A stretch of DNA of 64,000 bases from Bedellia somnulentella (GCA_963576735.1 OY755177.1:3658001-3722000); one strand, 5' to 3'; positions 9,954 through 24,100 are shown, numbered from the stretch's first letter. Made by a program: numbers and translations. The notes: generated by a model from the sequence alone, not told the origin.

Positions 9954-11402
9954 ATAAGTTTCACAAATATTTCTAACATCAGCCAATGTCTAAAATAAGA
10001 AATACCCTAGCAGATTTTGTAAATTGATTTCGTGAGGCAAATATTATAAAATAAACTCCAGCCACATCGTCAAATAATACCCACGGGCAGAAATGGGTCG
10101 TTGCTAGTCTAATCTAACGCTAATAATATTAATTTTATAATTCTTCCTTACCGTGAATTTTGTACAGACAGACTTGTTCATTCTAATGTACAAATTATAT
10201 GAAACGTACAACACTATAGCTGTCAAAATTGGCGTATTCTCGTGGTAAGCAAAAATATTACCCGACGTATTTCAAAAGTTGCCAAATATTTCTTTTTCTC
10301 TTTAAACTTATATCCTTTTTGTAAAATCGACTTACCTTAACCCGGCAGCAACCTAGAACTGCTTGAAGATATCTTATAAATAGAATTCATGTATTTTCTC
10401 ATTTCTGTGGATTTGTGACGTGTTATCAGTACCAATAGTTCAATAAATAGTATCACCGGATTATATGTTAAAGGGTTTTGTTTATTAAGACTAACTGAGG
10501 CGAAGGAGGAAAAATACTGTAATGTTTAAGACTTTGTTAAACTCCGTTATAACTCAAGCTTATTGTCAAGAGGTGGGTAAGTCTTCTTAATTAAAACCAG
10601 TAGTTTCGTATTAGATAAGAAACTAAATTTTGCTAAGTATTTCGCAGAAGTTGCTGAGATATTTCGTGCTATATCCCCATGACCTTCATATGACTGTAAT
10701 ATAACTATGACCCTCAAAAAACATGACATAACATTATCGATACTATCTTTACGATCTAAATTATAAATTCTTCTTAATTAAGATAATTTGCAACTTCCTA
10801 TCCGACAAAATTAATATCAGATCAGAACTTTTAGGTTATGTTTGAACTAGTTTAGTGAATATCAAGGACATTTTTGTCATACTTATTGTCCCGTATTATA
10901 TTCTTATTATTGATAAACTATATACTAAATACTACATCATTGTTTTCATGTGGAAGCTACAAGTATATGTCAGACAAGATTACATATGACAATATGTTCA
11001 AAGTAGGTAAATATATTATATGTCTGAAAGAAGCTAAGCCATCTGTGTGAAACCAAATTCCCCACAAAGGGTATATCAAAATCAATTATTTGAAGTTTTC
11101 AAGTTATACCTCATATATCATTATTCCACTCCATCAGTTGATGCATCTGATAAGTAGAGAGACAGCGTCAGCACAAATCAATTGTTATGTATGGTTTCTT
11201 TTCTTAAAATGTTATGATATAGAATATGAATAAACAAACAAATATTTTGTTAATGTCTGGGAAATTTATAAAACAACTCACTCAACTCTTGTCTCTAACA
11301 GTTACAACTTTTTACAAGATCTAACAATATGTACGTATATTTTTTTTTACAACACATATTAATTATGAGTTACTATAATAATATAATGCTGTTTTAAAAG
11401 TC
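9954..11402. other. No gene; AT-rich intergenic
   Basis: Contains a short minus-strand SINE A fragment at about 10060-10128. Otherwise there is no ORF, exon signal or repeat that I can recognise. Confidence 0.5.
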
Positions 11403-11520
11403 TGGTATTGGGGCTTTTAAGAGATTTTTGGGTGATGCGGTTGGAGACCCATGGAGACCCTTAGCTCTGGCTACCCCTTCTAAGAATTTATAGCTGTGAG
11501 TATATGTGTGTATGTATGTT
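11403..11520 (+). mobile_element. SINE family A, internally deleted
   Basis: Keeps ggtattggggcttttaag through gcggttggagaccc, then jumps to the 3' end (ctctggctaccccttcta, tgtgagtatatgtg). Confidence 0.55.
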
Positions 11521-11739
11521 TAAAAGTCATTTGTTTGTAGTAACTATCTGTAACAAAATAAGTAGCAATTTACTTGCTATAATATACACATTAAGGTACA
11601 GCATGCGACAGTTAGTAATAAACATACATCTATAAATCCCAGTGAGGTTTGACCCTCATCAAGAATTCTCCTCATTTATAGTAGTGAAATGTAAACAAAA
11701 AGTTATGGCTAAGAATATTGTTTATGTAGAATATCACCA

Positions 11740-11890
11740 ACCCTATTTCCACCCATGGTTGTTTGTAAGAAGGCATTTAGGGTATTGGGGCCTTTTAAGT
11801 AATTTTTGGGCAATGTGTTTGGAGACCCATCACCACACTTTATATTACTATCTTATACCCGCTCAACTTCTGAAATGTGGCTAAGGAATT
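11740..11890 (+). mobile_element. SINE family A, both ends truncated
   Basis: Central part of the SINE from the ccacccatggttg region to gtggctaaggaatt. The TATG tail is missing. Confidence 0.5.
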
Positions 11891-12501
11891 TGTTTTCCGG
11901 AATATTATTTCCCCACCCATAACTTATGTGTCTTTTTTTGTGATTTCCTTGACAACACCTGCACAAGTCTCTAGCCAATGTGTTGTTAACATATATTTGG
12001 CAGGTACGGTGTATCTGTTTTGACCAAGCCCTTGTTTTACTTGACCTGCCAAACAACCATATTTGTTAGCAACTGAAATGTTACTACTGTAAATATAGAG
12101 ATATGAAATGAACTTGCAGATTATCAGGTGTCATTAATTGTATTTAAAGATTTGTTGTCGTTGAGTTAATTGTACCCCTGTCAATTGTATGCTGTATTGT
12201 ATACTGTATGACCCACACAACTTTGCTGCATTGCATACTTTATTAACCCTTTATGAGGCAAGGTATGATCAAAAATTCATTGTATTTCGCTTCTATTTGA
12301 TGCTAGGTAAGGTTGAAATTATGGTGGTTGCTATTTGGCCACTGCCTTATAAAGGGTTAATATAACGAATTATATGGGGTAAGACCAATTTCTCAGTATA
12401 TATCTTCCTTGTTACATATTTGGTACCAAATTTACTGCTGGTTTGGTTTTGATGTACCCTTCCAGAAATTTTTCAAAACAAGAATTTTTACCAGTTGTTT
12501 A

Positions 12502-12753
12502 GGGCCGGCGCTCACTGCCGGCATGGCATGGCAAAGGATTTCGGTACAGATATAGCATTTTTAATGTTATTACCATGAGTATAGAATTCATTTTACTTTA
12601 TTTTGACACAACGATGCCGACGTTCTGTCCTACCGCGGCCTCCCTCGGCATCGTTGTGTCAAAATGAATTCTATACGCATGGTAATAAGATTAAAAATCC
12701 TATATCTGTACCGAAATCCTTTGCCATGCCATGCCGGCAGTGAGCGCCGGCCC
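12502..12753. mobile_element. Foldback MITE, 252 bp (copy 1)
   Basis: The ends are perfect inverted repeats starting gggccggcgctcactgccgg, and similarity between the arms extends about 110 bp inward (landmarks: catggcatggcaaaggattt, gacacaacgatgccga). It is flanked by TTA on both sides (12499-12501, 12754-12756). A 3-bp TTA duplication is typical of the PIF/Harbinger superfamily, so a Harbinger-driven MITE is likely. It is non-coding, and a second copy lies at 41163. Confidence 0.8.
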
Positions 12754-12756
12754 TTA

Positions 12757-14176
12757 ATAGTAGCTCTGCTTTGAGGGGTAGACGTCTTTCAAAATGATTG
12801 GAAAATAGAACTTAATTCATTGAGTGGTATAAAACATTAAATTTAAATAGGTTTCCATATACATTCATGCAATGATAATACAATTCACTTAGTATCCTCA
12901 CGATATAAATTAAATTATTCATACTAAGATACAATTGATTAAGAAAGAATTCGGTATGCAGAGTTTTTTTTTGTATTTATTTAATATTTTTATTTGATAG
13001 TGAACACGAAAATAAAATACTGATTTGAATATTTTTCATTTAAAATGACTAATTGTTAAGTTATGATTCTTTAAAGATAGTTCAATTAATGTTTTTAGTG
13101 ACGTCAGCGATCGAAAGAATCACGTAGCGACATGCAAATGAAGTGAAATGTTTAGTAAAAAATTTGCTGATTCCAAATCATGTTACGAATTTGTAATCTC
13201 AAATGAAATTATTACGATATTACACTAAGCAAACCTATGATTTTCGATATTTTATTAATAAACTGCAAAAACGAATGTCTTTGAAATGACATTGAAGGTC
13301 AAACATTGTAACTGTTTTTTGATAAAATAACTGTCACCTTAGCTTTTTTTCATTAAATTTCAAGAAAATATTGTTTAAAAACATTATATCTCGAAATGGT
13401 TTCGAAATGAGCATTACTTTTGTAAAACTTTGCATACTGAATTGACTTTAAATGTACAATATTTGAAATCCTCTACTCATTCTTTTGGTTTTCTGTAACT
13501 AAGTTACAAGTTACGTAGATTTAATTCTACTATTAATTTTATTTGTACTTGAAAGAAAGAAAGAAGAAGAATGTGCTAATGGTAAATGAAATATGATAAA
13601 ATTATAGATAGATTATACATAAATATTTTTTGCCACATGCCATAGCCCAACTAGCACTTAAGAAACAAGAAGGGAAATTATTTTGATAATATAATTTATC
13701 ATATTTGCTAGAGGTGAGGGAAAACATCGTAACGGAACCCACATAGCTAAGTTACGTCACGTGACAGTGTATTCGTACAAAATATCAATAAGCCTGTCCG
13801 TGGGTACTCTGAACACCAGGTGAGTATTAGTACCTCTGTTAACCCCTTCGGCGATATTCAGCGTGAACATTTGAGTCTTGTCTCATGGATATAATTTAGA
13901 ATATTCATTTTCTCAAGTTCTCCCACACTTTTAATAACGTGATACGTGTGTTCGTATGTATACATAGTAATTAGACCGGTTGTTTATGTCACCAGGGTTA
14001 TGAAGGTGACTTATATTGCATGTTATATGATGGTTTTAACTTAACGTCGGTGGTATTGAACTTGAGCCACACGTTGTCACATACATATATAACGTTATAA
14101 AAAGTGAGGGTTTCATACTTGCAGCTTTGAATTTCAAGAAGGGGTGTCAGAGCTTCACAATTAGATATTAGTTAAT
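12757..14176. other. No gene; one partial SINE B
   Basis: AT-rich sequence. A partial SINE family B copy lies at about 13711-13880 (gtgagggaaaacatcgta to cggcgatattcagcgtgaac). No exon is recognised. Confidence 0.5.
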
Positions 14177-14523
14177 ATAAAGGATTGTTGGTGATGGGTC
14201 TCCAGCCACAATATCCAAACAACAGCCAACAGCCTTAAAGAACACCGGGGTACCCTAAGTCACCTCGTATGCCATACGCGGAAAGAAAGGGGATGGAGCA
14301 TCTTAGTCCCTGATTTTATGCATTGCACCGTCCTTCCTACTTATACTTTGCTAGAGAAAACATAATCAAGCTTTGGAATCGAAAACGTACTACAACTTCG
14401 CGTTAGGATAAATATTTTTTAGATCCACAACACTTCTCAATGATAAACTTTGACACAGTTTGAAGAATGTCTTGTTAATTATTAGGTAATTTTATTTCTT
14501 TAAACATTGAGAATTATACATCA

Positions 14524-14697
14524 CATACATACATATAATAACGGCCATAAATCCCAAAAATGGGTAGCTAGAGCTTTAGAGCTAGAAACACCTCAGCCAC
14601 ATTTAGAAGTTGATACGGGACAAGATGGTAGGAATAAAGTATCGTAGATGATGGGTCCACCACATCGCCCATAGTAAAAGGTAGTGACATTCTCAGC
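14524..14697 (-). mobile_element. SINE family A, older copy with 5' deletion
   Basis: Minus-strand copy with a deletion between the B-box-like motif and the 5' end. It lies 40 bases from a younger copy in the same orientation. A further degraded copy is visible at about 14177-14330. Confidence 0.5.
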
Positions 14698-14738
14698 CGG
14701 TACTTTTATATAAAATGATACTTTAACATGAATATCAT

Positions 14739-14988
14739 ACATATACATACATATACTCACGGCTATAAATCCCTTAACGGGGTAGCCAGAGCTTTGAAAT
14801 GAAAAATTCCTCAGCCACTTTTGGAAGTTGATTGGGGAAAAGATGGTAATAATAAATGTTTTGGTGACGGGTCTCCAACCACATCGCCCAAAAATCACTT
14901 AATAAGTCCCTATACCCTTAGTCGCCTCTTACGATCACCCACGGGTAGAAATGGGGTGGTGTTATTCTCAGCCGACACTACACGGCTA
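14739..14988 (-). mobile_element. SINE family A, full length
   Basis: Complete minus-strand copy from the catacatacatatactcac tail to the gccgacactacacgg start. Confidence 0.75.
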
Positions 14989-15802
14989 TATGAATAACTA
15001 AACATGCATTTTGAAATATAGATCCAGTGGAAAAGTACAATGTTATGACGTTACAATAACAATCACAAAATAATACGTGTAGTTACTCTGCTATCAACTA
15101 ATTGAAACTCAATGATGCTGATGTAAGTTTCGTCATTCATCAATTGTGTCTCTACTTAGTCTCGACAAACAGAACAACTTAGTATAACATATCCAAGAAA
15201 TTTGTAGTACTAATATAATTCTAACTCACAATAAAAGCGTAGTCCACTCGTAGAGATGAATGTTTAGCTTACACTTCAAGTGACATAATTAATAATGGCC
15301 GGCCATTGTAAGTGTTACGTCAAATCTTATCACATATTATCAGTCAAGTATACTCCGCCTCAGTAGTTATATCTCTGAGCAACCATAATGACTGCACGGC
15401 GGGTAATTTTATTTATTTTAAAATAGTATAACGTAGTTAAAACTTCGAAATGTTGTGCCTGTATCTGTGTTTGAATGTGAAATGGTTCTTTTAGTGGGAC
15501 AAGTGGTTGAAGGATTTTATTGGATGACACGTTTGGTATTGTAAACTTATTTGTCATTTAAGGAGAGGAGAGGTTGTATTCAATAATGATATAAATACCC
15601 TAAATGTGTCCTTCATTTGACATTGTCTTAGTATACTAGATTTGTGATATTTTGGTTGCTATTTCGTAATAAGAGTTTTTGAGAGTAATTTTGAGACGAC
15701 TTTATGTCATTGCGATATAGACTATATTAGCGTGTCTCGTAAAACTACAAGCGCATGGCAACATTAATTAATAAGTGGATCGTCTATTGCGCAAATTACA
15801 TA

Positions 15803-15940
15803 CGCCCGATTTCTGAATTGAGTATTCCAGCTGAGAACAACTTAAGTATCGTTCTGTCTCATTCAGTTGTTCAAATTTCAATGCGACAAAACGATACATA
15901 AGTTGTTCTCAGCTAGAATACTCAATTCAGAAATCGGGCG
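15803..15940. mobile_element. 138-bp foldback MITE (copy 1)
   Basis: The ends are inverted repeats of about 55 bp beginning cgcccgatttctgaattgag. ATA flanks both sides. A second copy of exactly the same length lies at 51259-51396. Non-coding. Confidence 0.75.
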
Positions 15941-16063
15941 ATAGTTTTAAAGACATTCATCATACTGACTTACTCTTCAAACAACATTTTTTTTCAATCG
16001 TTTTAGCGATATTTCTATATGTATACATTTATTTTATTTAATGTATTTTTATTATTTAAACAG

Positions 16064-16084
16064 GCCCACTACGGAGGACTTCAC
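16064..16084 (+). CDS. Possible 21-nt microexon of Aralar
   Basis: A stretch encoding AHYGGLH is bounded by acceptor tttaaacag and donor gtacgtaa. It is a multiple of three and in phase with the first proven Aralar exon (18038). In related carriers only about 10-30 residues precede this point, so a short upstream exon is expected. There is no transcript or homology support, and no ATG-containing exon was found. Chance is a real alternative. Confidence 0.25.
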
Positions 16085-17109
16085 GTACGTAAATATTGTC
16101 CCCTTGTCCTTATTCCTGAATGGAAAGTTAACAACTTGAAACATATGTTATGACTTGGTTAACATACGATTTCTTTTCCTATTAGTTGAACTGTTTGTCT
16201 TTGTAATAACGATAATGCAAAGTCATCATTATCGTGTTCTTCACTGTAAATTATTCCACGCCTGATTTTTCTGAATTTGTATGGCGCCCTGCCTGTTCCA
16301 ACCTTGATTGATGTTATCTGAAAGAGTGCCCTTTAGTAATTAATTTAACAAACGTTCATTTATAACAAGTAAGAACGTAGTAGTACGCGAAGTAAGAATA
16401 GTGTTGATTAATGTTCATGTTTTACTGTACAATAGTTACCATTTACCCATTTAATTGTACTGGTAAACACGGAGACGATTGACAAACTTCAACGTGATGT
16501 AAAGCACATGTAGACAGAACCGCAATTGGATAATTACCGAGGACAAAATATCCTACCAAAGGCACAGATTATTGCCAAAGGCCAAAAAGTCCGAAGTATG
16601 AACAATAAAAAAAAAAATATAGGCTTGCCAGGATCATAAAAAAGGTGGCAGTTCATAGTCTCTTAATTTAATAAATTTAAAAAGACAGAGAAGAATATAT
16701 TTATTTTTTAAACTATTTGAGTAAATTTTGAGTTTACACAGTTTTGATTTCGTCAAATGTTCGGAAATGTGTTATTCTTGATTGAATGAATTGCATTTAT
16801 GGAATCGTAATCATGCCGAAACAACGTGATATGAGTTTTGGACGCTTATCGTTCAAAACTCATCAATCATGATAAGTCGTAAAAATATTGACTTGCATTG
16901 AAGCGCCTGTTGAGTTTGGTCGTGGAAACAGTTTTACCAAGAACCTTCATCTAACTTCAACTACTTAGCTACTACATTTCACATCTTTTACAGTGTTATA
17001 AGCTTACTTAGACCCACTCAGGCGCACATTAGACTTTCAACTCTTTGTACCATGTCAAGAAATAGCCACTTAATGCAGGCTTACGTTCACTTCGATTCTA
17101 AACACATCT

Positions 17110-17427
17110 AATAGTATAAGATCCCGCTGCTAAATCTCTACGTTCATAACGTACAAAGTCGCGGCCGAATTTGCAACGGCGGCACCTATGGATTTTTATA
17201 TTCTTTATTACACTGCTATGATGGGGATGTTATTATATTTCGAAAACAAGTGAACGAAATTTGTCTGCGAAAAATAATAAACATTAATTAAATTAAAATT
17301 ACTTGCGGCCACTTTTGCCTGGCTGCGTCTTGTCAGTGTATTCTCCTATTCATAAACTTATGTTAAAATGTGTGTTTGACTTAGTACGTTATGAGCGTAG
17401 AGATTTAGCAGCGGAATCTTATACCAT
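17110..17427. mobile_element. MITE with about 42-bp inverted repeats
   Basis: tataagatcccgctgctaaa at the left is answered by tttagcagcggaatcttata at the right. The arms continue inward to gtacgttatga. The element is about 318 bp and non-coding. The target duplication is not clear. Confidence 0.65.
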
Positions 17428-17800
17428 AATAAGCGAACGTATCTAAAGCTAGAGGAAGCACGATATTGTATTCGAAAATGTGATGGTTCATGATTTGCTT
17501 TAGATCTTATGTAGAATGGCAAGATCACGAATACCCGGCAAGAAACTGTCTAGCGTAGTGACTTTCAATCGAAATAAAGCATGGTAATTTTTCACACATC
17601 ATAATGAAAATGCGCATTGTGAGATCAAGATAAGATAATATAGATGTGATTTATTTGTGTATTATATCTTGACGTTATCTATAATTTTATCAATGGTATG
17701 GTATTTGTTAAATAGTACAGCAAAACAATGATAGGAAACGTAAAACCCCTACTACTATTCGATGACGCTAACACCGAGTTTCAAATCTTTATACCTTCGC

Positions 17801-17957
17801 CCTAATTACGTATCTTTAGCGACCGCGATTGTGACACAAGTTGCTTAATTGTCGCTGTCAAAAGTGTCAAAACGCATACAAATTTATGACATTGACAGCG
17901 ATAATCGTGCAACTTGCGACACAATCGTCAGTTGCAAAAGATACGTAATCAGGGGGA
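17801..17957. mobile_element. 157-bp foldback MITE
   Basis: The arms start ccctaattacgtatcttt and end aaagatacgtaatcaggg. They pair over about 60 bases with some mismatches and meet around gtgtcaaaacgcat. The element lies 80 bp upstream of the first proven Aralar exon. Confidence 0.65.
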
Positions 17958-18037
17958 TAACAACTAACTAAGCGCGGTAACCAAATCAAAAATTCAAACT
18001 AAAATTTTTTTCTTAAGTAGTTTGTTTGTCATTTCAG

Positions 18038-18176
18038 GGGGCTGGTTACTTAAAACGAGCTGACACAGATAAGCTCCATGAGATATTCCTGAAGTTCGCC
18101 ACCGTCGACAAAAATGGGGAGAAGTTCATCACCAGTGAAGACTTTGTCCGGAAGTTTCTTGGATTATTCGATGAAG
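18038..18176 (+). CDS. aralar1: Aralar exon ([12 protein letters not shown]...), first proven
   Basis: Acceptor atttcag, donor gtttgt. Encodes 46 residues starting [20 protein letters not shown] and including the degenerate EF-hand 1. Ends in phase 1. Confidence 0.93.
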
Positions 18177-21100
18177 GTTTGTTTAATATATACCAGCTAG
18201 AATAAGTAAGCCTTAGAAACAGACCTTCGCGTAAGATGCGCTCCCATGATCCATAGGCTTCCTGCGACTTTCACCAAGGCGTCGCGTCGGTCCACCTATA
18301 GGTGACAAATCTGATAATAAGTTAATTACAGCATTATTACATTATTATTTAGAACATCTGACTGCGGTTACCGAATTACCAGTAAGACTCGTTATTATGA
18401 CATGATGCTACTCTTTACCCTTTTCGTCATCATATTACGCACCACTTATCTTTGCCTCGTAGATATACCATCAAAGAAATTATTATTATTTTAAAAAACT
18501 CACTTTATTTATTTTCCAACATGTGAACACAGCTAATTATCCCAAAAAAAAATCTGCCTGCAAATATTTTAAAATTAAACATAGCTGGTGATTCTCCACG
18601 CAACGCCCAACATATACTTAAAAAGACCCATTACCCTTAGTCCCCAAGTACAACACCCAATGTAAGAAACTCTGTAGTTCCATTCAAATTCCCTCTAAAT
18701 CTTTAAATAATTCTTCCAGATGACTACAACAAAGAGTCAGTCAAGCTCATCGCCGGCATCGTGGACATGGACAAGAACGGGCTCATCTCGTTCTCTGAGT
18801 TCCAAGCGTTCGAGGGACTGCTCTGTGTCCCGGACGCGTTGTACAAGACTGCTTTCCAACTGTTCGATACTAATGGCAATGGACTTGTCGCTTTTGGTAA
18901 GTTGTTGTGTAACTAAGTGATTGCAGGAATAATCAGATTTGTTTTAAGCATTCATTGTAGATAAGACGGTAATTTGATCCATTTAAGCTTCTTAATTATG
19001 AAGTCCTTGGGATCGCCTCAGCTTCGCATAGATATTGCTATTTATCAGACATCTTAATATTTACAAATATTAATAAGTTACTTCGCTTAATTCCGCTAAA
19101 TACCTGCAGTCTTCATGCGGCATGTGCACCGCCCGTCTTCTCACTTTCGAGAAATCGAAAAGCAGACAGTGCACCACACACAGCCGCAAGCGATAGCCAC
19201 AAGCAACCAAAAAAACCGAAACGCGTCACATATTTATGGTTGCCTGTTGCTTTTCGCTTGTGGGTGCGTGTGGTGCGAGGTGCTTAGCGGAATTAAGCGA
19301 AGTAACTTATTAATATTCGTATTCCTATAGATTTCCGAAAAGTAAAGCCTGATTCAATCCAATATCTTAAGATCTCTTTCTCAACCGTTATAAAATTACA
19401 GCCTATGTTTCCTCTGAGTCCTGAAAATTTATATTCATAATGTGTGTATTTTTTCCCTCAATCAAGCGTACAAATAAATATCTCCCCTTTATTAAAGTAT
19501 AGATAGAATGATTTAAACCTAACTAACATATCAATACCAAACCCTCCAGACGAATTCGCCGAAGTCATGCGCAAAACGGTCCTGCACAAGAAAATGCCAT
19601 TTAATATGGAAAGCACATTCGTCCGCCTCTACTTCGGCAAGGACAAGAAGCGATTAGTCACTTACCCGGAATTCAGTCAGTTCCTTCACGATTTCCATGA
19701 AGAGTATGGAGTAGAAGCATTCAAGAAGTGCGATAGTGAGGGAACGGGATTTATTTCAGCTGGCAATTTTAAGGATATCATGCTGTCTGTTAAAAGCCAT
19801 CTGCTGACTGATGAGTTGAAGAATAAAGTTGTTAATGTAAGTATATTTAGTATCTAACAACTTAAGTCATTATTTACTATAGTGTAGGGTTGGCGTATAA
19901 TTAGAGTAAATTCGTCAGCACTCGTTTCTAACGCACATTTCTAATTTGGAACAAGTAATAGGGTGTTTAAAACATAAATCTAAAGTAATTTTTGATTCTT
20001 ATTCCGCTGTCCTTCACCTATATTTGTAATCCTCCGTAGCATGCGGCATTTAAAAGAGAGTATGTTACGTTTTTGTGCAATAGGTCGCTAATATTCTTAT
20101 TAAACCTGAGTTTTCACACATGCCTCATGCGGGGTGCATAACATAAAAAATCTAGCGTTTAGTCTCTGTTTAGATTCTTTGTCCAATACCACAATTAACA
20201 CAACACATCATTAGTTTATTTATTCTTCTATAGATTTAAAGTAAACAATATTGAATACCCAGTTATAGTACTAAATATAGATGATACTACAAAGAAAATG
20301 GTTAGCCAATGAGTTATCATTACATTTTGTTTATTTTTAGGCTTCAGGCTTCCCTCAAGGCTCAAGGAAAATTAGTTTCCCATACTACATGGCATTCAAT
20401 TCCCTTCTAAACAACATGGAGTTAATAAAACGTGTATATTTGAATGCGACCAACGGACATAGAACTCAGGAAGTTACGAAGGAAGAATTCTTGCATTCGG
20501 CACAAATGATGAGTCAAGTCACTCCGCTCGAAGTTGATATATTGTTTAGTTTGTGTGATCAGCTGCATAATACTAATGGGTGAGTTGATTTCGCGTATTT
20601 CAATAGAATAGAAACTCCTTATATCATCACGTTAAATAATTTTAAATCATATTCTAACACAGGCGTTATTTACGTAGTGTAGGCTACGTGACCCATTTCT
20701 TTACACGTTGTACGAGGCGACTATTGCAGCTGTTTTAAGTATTTCTTGGACGGTGTGGCTGAAGACTAAAAAGCCTATATTTTAGATTAACTCAAATCCA
20801 CCAACATAAGTGGTTGAGGAAATTTAATTGTGAGATAGAAGCCGTGTAGTGCCGGTTTAGAATGTCGCTACCCCTTTTTACCCACGGGTGTCGTAAGAGG
20901 CGACTAAGGGTATTGGGGCTTTTTATTGGATTCACGTGCGATACGGTTGGAGACCCATCACCTTTAATTTTACCATCTTTTTCCCACTCAACTTCCAAAA
21001 GTGTCTGAGGATTTTATAATTACTTAGCTCTGGCTACCTCTTCAAGGGAAATATAGCCGTGAGTAAATGTATGTTTGTATGTATGTAATTGTGGGATCTT

Positions 21101-24100
21101 GTTATCTCTTTTTGGTATTTATAGCCTAATCATTCTATAAAGGTGAATATCGGGGATAGTTGTTAATTATGATCATATCTACGACTTGGTTAAGTTAAAA
21201 GGTAAAGTATTTTTTGCATAACGATAATTCATCTTATCTTCTTTTCAGTCGTATAGTCTACAATGATTTGAACTCTATAACCCCAGAGCAATATTTCAAA
21301 ATCGTAACTAGGAGATTAGCGGAAATAAAAGCTGTAACTGTAAGTATTTTCATATACATTATAATGACACTGAAATAGATGTGTAAGAAGTTTTTATTTC
21401 TAAAATAAAAATAAAATTGGGTTTTCTCCTATTCATTGAAATAAAAAATTAAGCGGATAATTGCTTTGGTCGCGAAGGCTTACTCTTATAAACTTGTAAT
21501 TCAAAATATTCTGCCATAATGGTTGATAATCTCTTGATTGTCAGTTTTAGTCATTTCAGTGTAAACAAATCTTTCTTTTTTTTAAATTAAAAAATGTCTG
21601 CTAGCAATGATTATCGGATAAAATGTTTATCTTGAAATGAAAACTTCTTAATATCAATTTAAATATTTTAGTATTTCTATATACTTTTGTAAAACAGCAA
21701 TTCTGTCCAAGCAAAACGTGGGTACTCTGAACATCATGTGACATTATTGCATTAGTACCTCTGCCATCCGTTCAAGGATATACGGCGTACGTTTAGTTCA
21801 GTATAAAACTATCAAGATTAAGAATCTATTGTATTACATAGTGGGCCTTAAATTAGTGTTTTTTTTCTTTCCCACTCTGCTTAAAAGGATGAGGGAATAT
21901 TAAGAATACTTCATTGTCGTGTTATAGCTAACAAACAGTTGCTGGTAAGTGATTCGTCTACTAGTCTTTGTATCTCTTTTTCTCTTATCTTTATTGGTGA
22001 GATTTTTGTGTGAAAATTTAAGCCATCATTGTCTTGTCTGGAATGTACACGCACACACACACAATTATATTTTTTGGTCTTAATGTACCTCAAAATATTG
22101 TGACGTATCGTTGAATGCTTACCGTCTCTGTGCGTGGCTGTCTTAAGCGACTTAGATTGAAAGAAAGAATTAAGATTAGTCTCTAACTACGAAATTACTT
22201 AAAATAACCAGTCGATCTACTTGTCACTTCGTACCGCACGTTTTCTTTTATAATTAGATACACTTGAATATTCAAATTTTCAATTGAAATCTTTAAACAC
22301 CTTAGAATGACCAAAATTGTGATGTATATAGCGTCTTTCTCAATTTATATTTAGTTTTAAATGAACGCTTATATTTATTAGTTATTTGAATAAATGTTAA
22401 ATTTTTTCTTTTAATTTTTACCAGACAGGGGTTTTGCTTGATAATTGTTTTGGGTGAAGCCACATACACAAAAACCTCACTACACCTTTTATATCACTTC
22501 CATTCCTTCTTTAGCACATAAGCTAAACTATTCAAAAGAAAACACCTGAAAGTATCTGAACCAATCTTTCTTCTAGCTACAAGGTAAGTATTACCTAAAT
22601 TAGCTTCAAACATAATAAAAAATACGGCTAAATAAAGTCAACAACGTCAACTGAAGGAGAATGATTTTAAAACACCGTTAATTGAAATTAGAATGATTTT
22701 AAAAAAGTTGTAATAGATCGGAAATCATTAAAACATTTTCGCGGGCATTACATAGCAGCACATTTCACCTAAACTTTTGGGTCGGATTTTAATTTTATAT
22801 CAGTTAACACATCGAAGCATGCACCTCGAAATCATCGTCCTTAACCGTTACAATCATTGCTCTACTCACTAACAGGAGTAACTAGGAGTCCCTTAAGCCA
22901 ACAGTAATTCAGCATTTAATTTTTCGTAAGTTTCGGAACGAAAAAGTTACAACGAACCAGGTTTTTACACATGTTTTGAAAGAGAAACATACATACATAC
23001 ATATTCTCACGCCGTTAGTTCCCATTGGGGTAGGCAGAGACTATCGATCGCCACCTTGTACGATCCTGGCAAACCTCTCTAGCTTCGTTTACATCCATCA
23101 ATCTTTTCATACATGCTCTTTTATTCTTCATACTGCGGACACCTGCCTTTTTGAGCACATTTTCTATTTGATCCAAATGTGTCCTCCGAGGTCGTCCTCT
23201 ACTAACATTACCTTCCATCTTGAAAGAGAAAGAGTCTTGTAATCCATGGACACCCTTGGATAGTCGGAATCGACTAATCACATATCCTTTTCTAATATTG
23301 AAAATACTTCAATCACACGATAACAAGTTACATAATTATTATTTAGTTCAAAACTTACAGTACTAAATAGTTGTATATTTTTATTGTTTGTTTCAGAGTC
23401 CAGAAGACCGAAGTGTATTTATTCAGATATTAGAGAGCACATATAGGTTTACCCTCGGTTCTATTGCTGGAGGTACGTATCCTGTTGTTTTTTTAAGACC
23501 GTGATGAATTATTAAAGTTAATTGCACCTTAAAGTTAACTTATTTAAGTAGAGACTATCGATCTGCCTACCTAACATAAGTAAGTAAGTAAAAGTGAATA
23601 TAACTTCAGATAAAATAAACACTACCGTTGACACTGTCAATGTAAACGTCTGAATTGTCATAGTGTATATGCCTCCCACAATATTTTCAATCTAAATATT
23701 TTTTTACCCAAATTTTCTTGTTTTCAGCCGTTGGTGCCTCAGCCGTTTACCCAATAGATTTAGTAAAGACTCGAATGCAAAACCAGCGTTCAGGCTCGTT
23801 CATAGGTGAAGTGGCTTATAGGAATTCTTGGGACTGCTTCAAGAAGGTCATAAGACACGAGGGTTTCTTTGGACTGTATAGAGGATTGGTGCCACAGCTC
23901 ATTGGGGTAGCCCCTGAAAAGGCTATTAAACTTACTGTAAGTATATTATGAAATCACCCCAACTATCTATTTATGTGTATAAATTCATTAAAGTAGGCTA
24001 CAAATCCAGAAAGAAGTAACCAAGTTAAGTTGAGTGGAGAAATAATTGAGAAGATGGTTTGTGTTTGAAATTCAGTTATTACATCGATCAATAATTTAAA

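Noticed and set aside
19115..19330. 71-codon ORF in an Aralar intron
   Set aside because: Lies wholly within a MITE with inverted repeats.
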